NCBI GenBank assembly: GCA_043719155.1
Contig: JAYSUJ010000004.1
Location: 1-18,722, forward strand
Length of the DNA stretch: 18,722 nucleotides
Reading direction: 5' to 3'
DNA from: JBBQKQ01 sp043719155
Lineage (GTDB): Bacteria; Patescibacteriota; Minisyncoccia; Phycocordibacterales; UBA5272
The notes beneath the pieces are model-generated. The model did no database searches. It worked only from the letters and a program-made list of their open reading frames with translations, and was not told the origin of the DNA. Positions 13,286 to 18,722 of this stretch are shown here, piece by piece; within the stretch, counting starts at the first letter, position 1, and every line of letters begins with the position of its first letter. Position numbers and translations under genes: made by a program.

Positions 13286-13294
13286 TGTTATAAT
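13286..13294 (+). promoter_or_regulatory. Extended -10 of Cys/His paralog 2
   Basis: TGTTATAAT ends 11 nt before the ATG at 13306, so the predicted leader is 5 nt. Confidence 0.55.
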
Positions 13295-13305
13295 ATGACA
13301 ATAAT

Positions 13306-14442
13306 ATGAAGATGGCTAAAATAAAAAAAAGGATCTTTTTACTTTTAATTTTTATGTTTATTTTCATAAGCATTGGAAATGTTTACCTGTTTTTCATTAA
13401 ACATAGTGTTTTAAATAATCCTCAAAAAAAAGAAGAGTCGGCTGTTATTTCAGACAAAAAAAACAAAGACAAGCCAGAAGTTTGCTATGGGGAAAATCCT
13501 TACGTTTGCTACAAACAACTATTTGAGAAAAAATTTAAAACTAGTGCAGACTCTCAAAAAGACATGTATAAAATTTTAAATCAAAAAATGTTAGACAAAG
13601 AGATTTCAACTTTTGAATGCCACGAAATTTCTCATCATATTGGTACTTATACTTTCTTGAACTCAAAAGATCCAAACTCTGTTTTCAATGTAAAAATGCA
13701 AGATTTAACCACTTTTCAAAACTGCATTACCGGATATTATCACGGGGTTTTGATTGGCATGAGCAATAAATTTAAAGAGGAAGAGCTTATCCAAGAACTA
13801 AAAAAAATAGCAGCTAGAGCAGAGCTAAATTTACAACTTTCAAAGTCCAATGCAGAAGTAAATTTAAATTATGAAATCCTGCATGGGTTAGGTCATGCTA
13901 CATTTGAGAAAATCAAAGAGCTGGACAAGGCTATATTGCTGTGCAAGAAAATAACATCCCAAGCGTCATTAAAACTATGCGCAGAAGGTGTTTTTATGTC
14001 ATTTTTCTTTAGCTTTAGAAAAGTATCTGACGAGTATGAGCTAGATGTAAACTATTGCCTAAACAGTTCAAAAGAACATCAAAGTCCATGCTTTAGTGGA
14101 ATAAGAAATAGCTCAAAGTACCTAGAGGATCATAAAGACGACTACTTAAATGTTTGTAACGAGTCATACAAAGTAAGCCTTGATGTCTTTACAAATTGCC
14201 TGAAAGTTTATGTTTTGCAAACTACAACATATAACAAACCAACTCTAAAAGAGGTAGGAAATGTGTGCAGCACTTACTCTTCAAAATTAAACAAACGCTG
14301 TTTGGACATATATTTAAATACAGCAGCAGTCAAAAAAGAATTTACTAAAAATGAAATGTGTAGTCTGTCCGACAACATTGTCGACTTCTTGCTGTGCAAA
14401 TTTTATCGTGAAAACCCGATTTCAAATAACTTATTAAAATAA
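13306..14442 (+). CDS. Membrane-anchored Cys/His-rich protein, paralog 2 (divergent)
   Basis: The 378-residue protein has an N-terminal transmembrane helix (about 9-31) and a Lys-rich linker. It then carries the family motifs CHEISHHIG (105-113), NCITGYYHG (139-147), HGLGHA (193-198) and CAEGVFM (225-231). It is the most divergent copy. The Cys that precedes HG-x-GHA in the other three is replaced (EILHG), and the segment between the second and third motifs is a Glu/Lys-rich helix. All five motif His are kept, which argues that they matter more than that Cys. An ATG six bases downstream (13312) is an equally possible start. The 3' end overlaps the convergent paralog 3 by 9 bp. Confidence 0.83.
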   Translation: MKMAKIKKRIFLLLIFMFIFISIGNVYLFFIKHSVLNNPQKKEESAVISDKKNKDKPEVCYGENPYVCYKQLFEKKFKTSADSQKDMYKILNQKMLDKEISTFECHEISHHIGTYTFLNSKDPNSVFNVKMQDLTTFQNCITGYYHGVLIGMSNKFKEEELIQELKKIAARAELNLQLSKSNAEVNLNYEILHGLGHATFEKIKELDKAILLCKKITSQASLKLCAEGVFMSFFFSFRKVSDEYELDVNYCLNSSKEHQSPCFSGIRNSSKYLEDHKDDYLNVCNESYKVSLDVFTNCLKVYVLQTTTYNKPTLKEVGNVCSTYSSKLNKRCLDIYLNTAAVKKEFTKNEMCSLSDNIVDFLLCKFYRENPISNNLLK

Positions 14443-15663
14443 AATATTTTTCTTAAAAAATATTTTCCAATCTTTTAGATCTGGGAAAATTCCAAAATTT
14501 CTGTCCGATGTAAATGTATTAAGATTTTTTTTAACCAAACCATAACATTTGACATAGCCAAGATAATTTAAAGTATGACAAGCGTCATTTGAAACTTTGT
14601 CAAAAAGACTACCCCTCTTTAGGTCAACAGCTCGGGCTAAATATACAGCAAAAAAGGCAGTGCACTCTATTTCATCCTCGTACTTTTTAAGTACTCTGCA
14701 GACCAGCTTTGCCTCCTGAGACCTCCCGAGTCTAACCGCTTGTAGTACTGTCAACTTTGTACAGGCTTTTCTTTCAAGTCTATTTGGTAAAATTTGGCAC
14801 TCTGTTGCTGCTGCAACATAATTTTGACTATATGGTCCGCGTACAGTCCCTGCACCCTCTATTATACAAGCCTCTCTTTTTTTCGAACCCTCTGCAAACT
14901 CGGCACAAAGCTGTATAAGACCCGCAACCCCTGGGCCACTTAACAAACCAGTATAATCAACAAAAACTCCATACTCCATCATTGTCCCGGTGTAACAACC
15001 AAAAACTTTGGATATGTCTTTTGCAAATAGTCTGTCGCAGAAGTTTAAGGCTAGAGTTCTGTCGTGATTAAAATAAAGGGTAACAGCGTGCCCAACACCG
15101 TGGGTACAACTTTCAAAACCAAGTCCTCCGTAATGGGTTTTTTCCTCGCAAAAGTCTAAAAGTTTTGTATAAAGACCATCTGGTGTTTTTGTATCTCTTG
15201 TCAAACCTATTGAAATACCATGATAAAAACCATTGCCACATGAACCTACATTTTTAAAATTTTTAGAAACGTCAAAGGCAAAACTTTGTCCTAAATCTTT
15301 CTTGTTTTTTAGATATGTCCCCTCTCCTATCCCATGTGTAATATAATGACAACCCGGTACAATAGTTGTGTCATTCAACATCATGGTTGAGAGGTGGGAA
15401 AGGGCTTTTTCGGGCCCATTGACGATCGTATACTTTCTGTAAAAATCTGTATAGCAAGAATCTGGCTTAAAACCTATACTTCGTATTTTGCATTTGTCTA
15501 ACAATTTTAGGTCTACAGCCACTTCAGATTCTTGCACATCAAATGCAATTTTATTATTATCTAGCAAGTTGTAATAATAGTAAAGGTCCATGTCTCTTGG
15601 TGATAGTAAAAAGTACAGAGAAAGTAAAAAGAGAAAACCAATAATCAGATTAGTAATTCTCAT
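14434..15663 (-). CDS. Membrane-anchored Cys/His-rich protein, paralog 3
   Basis: With the ATG at 15663 the protein has 409 residues. A GTG at 15699 in the same frame would add 12 residues and overlap the thioredoxin-like gene by 11 bp. I prefer the ATG because the transmembrane helix follows at once (MRITNLIIGFLFLLSLYFLL). Motifs, numbered from the GTG, are CHYITHGIG (117-125), SCGNGFYHG (153-161), CTHGVGHA (198-205) and CYTGTMMEY (235-243). Upstream of them, YYYYNLL, two Cys and DFYRKYTIVNGPEKALSHLS match paralogs 1 and 4. The helical C-terminal part has about ten Cys. It is the last gene of the unit paralog 4 - thioredoxin-like - paralog 3. The function is not known, but an exported metal-binding protein with disulfides is likely. 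Confidence 0.85.
   Translation of the reverse strand: MRITNLIIGFLFLLSLYFLLSPRDMDLYYYYNLLDNNKIAFDVQESEVAVDLKLLDKCKIRSIGFKPDSCYTDFYRKYTIVNGPEKALSHLSTMMLNDTTIVPGCHYITHGIGEGTYLKNKKDLGQSFAFDVSKNFKNVGSCGNGFYHGISIGLTRDTKTPDGLYTKLLDFCEEKTHYGGLGFESCTHGVGHAVTLYFNHDRTLALNFCDRLFAKDISKVFGCYTGTMMEYGVFVDYTGLLSGPGVAGLIQLCAEFAEGSKKREACIIEGAGTVRGPYSQNYVAAATECQILPNRLERKACTKLTVLQAVRLGRSQEAKLVCRVLKKYEDEIECTAFFAVYLARAVDLKRGSLFDKVSNDACHTLNYLGYVKCYGLVKKNLNTFTSDRNFGIFPDLKDWKIFFKKNILF
14441..14466. terminator. Possible AT-only bidirectional terminator
   Basis: AAAATATTTTT (14441-14451) and AAAAATATTTT (14456-14466) form an 11-bp hairpin with a 4-nt loop at the convergent ends of paralogs 2 and 3. It has U-rich arms but no GC pairs, so its strength is doubtful. 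Confidence 0.35.
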
Positions 15664-15688
15664 AAGTGAAAAGTTTACACTTTTAAAT

Positions 15689-16057
15689 TTAGTATTCACA
15701 GCCTGTTTTTGCCCCTAAAGTTTCTAGTTTGGCAAGACCAACCAGTCTTGTACCATCTTTAAAAATCCAAGTGGGGTATTTGCTTATTCTTTCATCACCG
15801 CAAACTTTTTCTTGGGGTAGCTTTTCATTTATAGAGCACTCAATATAATTAATTCTTGAAAAACTGTTCTTAAACATTTGTTTTTGTAATGCACAAGTCG
15901 GGCACCAGTATGCCCCATAAAAAGTTGCTTTCTCGCCAATGCAATTGGCAAATTTGGCGGCTCTGTTTGTGCTATAAATATAAAAAACAGTACCTACCAG
16001 AAAACAAGAAATCAGAATTATAAAAAAGTTATTTTTAGTTAGTTTGAATTTGTTCAT
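15689..16057 (-). CDS. Membrane-anchored thioredoxin-like protein, CPTC active site
   Basis: The 122-residue protein has an N-terminal transmembrane anchor (about 11-28) and a thioredoxin-like domain with FYGAYWCPTCALQKQMF, the redox pair being CPTC. It continues with YIECSINE, VCGDERISKYPTW and FKDGTRLVGLAKLETLGAKTGC. This matches the thioredoxin-like domain fused to VKOR (vitamin K epoxide reductase-like) proteins, which passes disulfides to exported proteins, and here it stands alone without the VKOR part. It lies 36 nt after Cys/His paralog 4 and just before paralog 3 on the same strand, so oxidising or isomerising disulfides in those Cys-rich proteins is the natural inference. No Shine-Dalgarno sequence or clear -10 is seen, and co-transcription from paralog 4 is likely. 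Confidence 0.9.
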   Translation of the reverse strand: MNKFKLTKNNFFIILISCFLVGTVFYIYSTNRAAKFANCIGEKATFYGAYWCPTCALQKQMFKNSFSRINYIECSINEKLPQEKVCGDERISKYPTWIFKDGTRLVGLAKLETLGAKTGCEY

Positions 16058-16093
16058 AAGTAAATGTGAATCTATAATAAATATACCATACTG

Positions 16094-17272
16094 TTAGAAA
16101 TCTTCATAATTTATTTTATGCCCAATGTTTAAGTCATACACTCCAAATTTTGCATATTTTTTACAAAGTCCAGACTCATAAAAAGCAAGAGTATTACAAA
16201 CGTCGTCTATTACCCGCCTTGAATTCAATTTATCTTCAACCTCTAGTCCATCTTCAAAGGAAAAGGAGAGTCTCACTGCAACCGAGACAGTACACATTAT
16301 TCTCTCAACTTTTGTGTGGGTGCTACTTTGGCACATTTTTCTAGTATCAAAAATTGGTGTTTTGTTGGTAGACCTTATTGCAACTTTCATAATGCAAGCA
16401 ATTTTATACTTCTCAACTTCTATTTTTTGACATAACTCAATAATTTTAGAAAAATTTGTTTTTTCATTATTTTTTCTTGAAAAGAGAATACTCACTTCAG
16501 CATAGCAGGCGGTTTGGTACTTTTCTGGTAAGACTTTACAGACGTCGAGTGAGAACTTGTCATTATCTAAAGCTTCAAAAGCGAATTTTTGCATAAATAC
16601 ACCTGGGTAGCACATGGCTTGACTTATAGGATCGGTAAAACCATCACAAATAAGCAAGGACTGCAAAAGTTCACCCGTTTGAAGAAAAGCTGCGTGCCCA
16701 ACACCATGTTTACATTTGTCAGAAAAATATCTAATTTTTGTGTCTTTGCAAATATCTACCATGTTAAAGGTCTTTGCCTTATTTCTTTTTTCACTACTTG
16801 CTATTTCTTCTACGATTCCATGATAATAGCCATTTCCACAACCTGTCATATTTTGTAATATCGCACCGCCATTTTTCTCTAAGTCAACAAGTTCGTCAAA
16901 ACTAACTTTCCCAAGTTTGTATGCTGCGTGTCCTATAGCATGTGCATTTTGATGACAGTTTACATAGTCCCCATTTTTCATACTGTTTAGTTTAGATAAG
17001 TGCAAAAAGGCTTTTTTGACTCCATTTTCAATTGTGTAGTTTTCGTAAAATTTCTTGGAACATTCTATAGAGTTACAATTTGTAAAATAGGTCACATCTT
17101 CTGGAGGAAAATTTATGTCATTTTTACTTAAGCCTCGCTCTATAAGCAATTTAGAGTAGTAATTAATATCGTGAGTTGGCACAAATTCTAGCCTAAACCA
17201 ATAAGTAAAAGTACAGACAAGTAAAATAAACCCTAAAATATGCCCTAAATACTCTTTTGCAAAACTAAACAT
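16094..17272 (-). CDS. Membrane-anchored Cys/His-rich protein, paralog 4
   Basis: The 392-residue protein has an N-terminal transmembrane helix (about 10-27) and the family motifs CHQNAHAIG (106-114), GCGNGYYHG (144-152), CKHGVGHA (187-194) and CYPGVFM (221-227). It is closest to paralog 1: both share NAHAIG, GYYHG, HG-(I/V)-GHAAF and GVFM, plus INYYSKLL/IDYYYSII and ENYTIENGVKKAFLHLSKL upstream. The C-terminal part repeats Cys-containing helices (DVCKVLPEKYQTAC, ELCQKIEVEKYKIAC), about 14 residues apart within each pair, which hints at a helical repeat stapled by disulfides. It is the first gene of a unit with the thioredoxin-like gene and paralog 3. TGCTATAAT ends exactly 6 nt before the ATG, so the mRNA is probably leaderless. 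Confidence 0.87.
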   Translation of the reverse strand: MFSFAKEYLGHILGFILLVCTFTYWFRLEFVPTHDINYYSKLLIERGLSKNDINFPPEDVTYFTNCNSIECSKKFYENYTIENGVKKAFLHLSKLNSMKNGDYVNCHQNAHAIGHAAYKLGKVSFDELVDLEKNGGAILQNMTGCGNGYYHGIVEEIASSEKRNKAKTFNMVDICKDTKIRYFSDKCKHGVGHAAFLQTGELLQSLLICDGFTDPISQAMCYPGVFMQKFAFEALDNDKFSLDVCKVLPEKYQTACYAEVSILFSRKNNEKTNFSKIIELCQKIEVEKYKIACIMKVAIRSTNKTPIFDTRKMCQSSTHTKVERIMCTVSVAVRLSFSFEDGLEVEDKLNSRRVIDDVCNTLAFYESGLCKKYAKFGVYDLNIGHKINYEDF

Positions 17273-17278
17273 AGAAAG

Positions 17279-17287
17279 ATTATAGCA
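17279..17287 (-). promoter_or_regulatory. Extended -10 of the paralog 4 unit, leaderless spacing
   Basis: On the minus strand, TGCTATAAT, then CTTTCT, then the ATG at 17272. The nonamer is identical to those in the inverted-repeat promoter at 11639-11667. Confidence 0.65.
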
Positions 17288-17295
17288 CTTTATGT

Positions 17296-18722
17296 CTAAC
17301 CACCAATTGGCAAAGTGGCAGTGGCTGTACTTGTAGAGACAGCCTCTACTGTAGTTGTAGCGACTGGTAAAGTAATCTGTGCGTTGTTTTCAGGTAAGGA
17401 TGAAGTTGTAGTTGCAGGTGTAATCAAACTTGTAGTCGCGTTTATCCAAGTATTTACAGTGGTAGTAGCTTGGTCGGCTGCGTTTATAATTGGTTGTACA
17501 AAAGTACCAACAACGTTTGTATTTTTCAAAATAGTTTTAAGTTGCTCCTCGTTGACACAAGTATCTCCAATACAGAGGATTTTAGTGCGTATAATGTTGG
17601 CCGTTATTTCGTCAAAGAATCTTTTAGTGCCAGCTACAATTTGCACCACTTGTTGCTGGGCCGCTCCTGCGAGTGTCCCGTCTGGGTTGGTGCTGGATGC
17701 CATTTTTTGTAATCTGTCAGCTAGGATTTTCTTTCTTACACCTTTTTTGAAAAACCCTTTTTCTACTACCATCAAGACTCGACCGGTGCCATTGTCCTCG
17801 CTCATGGCCGTACCTATCATCAGACCTTCAAGAGTGTCGAGCTTCATAGCTCTCCCCGGCTCGGTGATGGAAAGAGTAAGCTTGTCCCCTCTTTTTATAG
17901 CACCGGACTCACTTGTCACTGCTACTGGTACACGACCATTAAAGGCAATCGGAACACCCTTTGTACCGCCAAGGAGGAAACCAGGGTTTGTAGACACCAC
18001 TCCTACCACCTCATCGGTACCGCTCGCTATTTTTAGCTCGTTGATAGTATACGAATCTGGGTCGTCTCCTGTTGTAGGGCCTCTAAACGGATTCCACTTA
18101 ACTGTCTTGTCTGAAAAAGCAACCAGCATTCCAGCTTTTAAATTGGTTTCACTAGTTGGAAAAGTCTCGGCAAGGTCGGCGGCAGTGTCTACAGTGAATC
18201 CTCTTGCCCTCACTGCCCCGTTCACCACAAGTGCATCACGCACAACGTTGTTTGTAACCCCAACGGCTGCGAAAAGTGCAGGACTTGTGAGTGATGGTTT
18301 TACATACAAAGCTTTCTCAAGCTGATATGTATTTATATTTTGGTAGCCAGTCGACTGACTTGCACCACCAACCGCAAACCCTGACCCTGGATCTCTCACC
18401 TGCTTGTAGACAGACAAACTGTTAGAGCCCGTGTTGGCACCATAAAAATAGCCACTTCCACCGTTGGCAAGTCCAGAGGGACCAGTACCTCCACTTGAAA
18501 GTGCTCCTGCTAAAAGAGCTGGGAGTGCTGGATTTGTGAGAGAGTACTGACTAAAGTTTGCAGCACCATAGTTTGATACGTATAAAACACCATTTTTTAT
18601 CATCATTAGTGTTGGATTAAGATTAGTAGCAATAGAAGTGAGAAGTGTTGGCGTAGTAGGCGCAGTTATGTCATAAGTAGACACAATGTTCAAGCCAAAG
18701 TAAGTAAGATATAGGTTACTTC
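17296..18722 (-). CDS. Large surface protein, C-terminal part (N-terminus beyond the window)
   Basis: The frame stays open to the right edge, so the N-terminus is missing and 474 complete codons are visible. The first 110 residues resemble LVIVD/propeller-type repeats (NLYLTYFGLNIVSTYDITAP, then VLYVSNYGAANFSQYSLTNP). After a linker, DLAETFPTSETNLKAGMLVAFSD, VVGVVSTNPGFLLG, GRVPVAV, GAIKRGDKLTLS and GLMIGTAMSEDNGTGRVLMVVEKG form a beta-rich module. It resembles the C-terminal modules, related to the Peptidase_G2/phage-tail autoproteolytic domain, found on long secreted proteins of candidate-phyla bacteria. A Lys-rich helix, a CIGDTC pair and a Thr/Ala-rich tail ending PIGG follow. I infer a cell-surface or fibre protein. 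Its stop lies 23 nt before paralog 4, whose promoter sits in that gap. Confidence 0.85.
   Translation of the reverse strand, partial: SNLYLTYFGLNIVSTYDITAPTTPTLLTSIATNLNPTLMMIKNGVLYVSNYGAANFSQYSLTNPALPALLAGALSSGGTGPSGLANGGSGYFYGANTGSNSLSVYKQVRDPGSGFAVGGASQSTGYQNINTYQLEKALYVKPSLTSPALFAAVGVTNNVVRDALVVNGAVRARGFTVDTAADLAETFPTSETNLKAGMLVAFSDKTVKWNPFRGPTTGDDPDSYTINELKIASGTDEVVGVVSTNPGFLLGGTKGVPIAFNGRVPVAVTSESGAIKRGDKLTLSITEPGRAMKLDTLEGLMIGTAMSEDNGTGRVLMVVEKGFFKKGVRKKILADRLQKMASSTNPDGTLAGAAQQQVVQIVAGTKRFFDEITANIIRTKILCIGDTCVNEEQLKTILKNTNVVGTFVQPIINAADQATTTVNTWINATTSLITPATTTSSLPENNAQITLPVATTTVEAVSTSTATATLPIGG

Noticed and set aside
17315..18325. A 336-codon open frame on the plus strand
   Set aside because: It is antisense to the surface-protein gene, whose repeated motifs and continuation past the edge are convincing. 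The plus-strand product is a Val/Ser/Thr-rich translation with no domain and no promoter.
1..18722. TGA recoded to Gly or Trp as in some CPR lineages
   Set aside because: All recognised proteins (RmuC, RsmI, DEAD-box, YqeY-like) are full length with the standard code, and no frame continues homology past a TGA.

Overview
The window is about 18.7 kb of AT-rich DNA from a bacterium. I infer a Patescibacteria/CPR-type lineage. The reasons are compact divergent and convergent gene packing, many short membrane-anchored proteins of no recognisable family, a DEAD-box helicase with an N-terminal RG-rich arm, an antitoxin-less PemK/MazF-like gene, and a secreted composite protein of a type common in that group. 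No rRNA, CRISPR array, transposase or phage gene is visible. All genes read through with the standard code. None of the 19 complete genes uses TGA as its stop (11 TAA, 8 TAG).

Layout. 1-1446 (minus): two tandem secreted peptidoglycan-binding-domain proteins, one cut by the left edge. 1533-1604: tRNA-Glu(CTC). 1618-3362 (minus): a membrane-anchored protein of unknown function and a membrane-anchored HELGH zinc peptidase. 3409-5133: a strong promoter, long leader and DEAD-box RNA helicase, ended by a perfect 40-bp palindromic bidirectional terminator. 5143-6770: RmuC (minus) and a YqeY-like protein (plus), divergent from one symmetrical promoter. 6852-8231 (minus): a PemK/MazF-like protein, the 16S rRNA methyltransferase RsmI, and a 50-residue membrane peptide. 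8312-8467: tRNA-Ile with a UAU anticodon and a partial copy of its 3' half. 8513-17272: an accessory block with two membrane-anchored unknowns, a phosphoribosyltransferase/PQQ-propeller fusion, four paralogous membrane-anchored Cys/His-rich proteins, a thioredoxin-like CPTC protein inside their operon, and a low-complexity secreted peptide. 17296-18722 (minus): the C-terminal part of a large surface protein.

Most noteworthy points. (1) The four paralogs share an ordered Cys/His signature (CHxxxHxIG, Cxx-G-YYHG, HGxGHA, CxxGxxM). Two of them bracket a VKOR-type thioredoxin gene, which suggests a disulfide-dependent extracytoplasmic metalloprotein system that I cannot assign to a named family. 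(2) rsmI carries two copies of a short palindromic repeat, each in frame but read in a different frame. (3) A -10 hexamer lies exactly 6-7 nt before the start codon of at least seven genes, without a Shine-Dalgarno sequence, which indicates widespread leaderless transcription. Two divergent pairs use near-perfectly symmetrical promoters. (4) The PRTase-propeller fusion is an unusual architecture.
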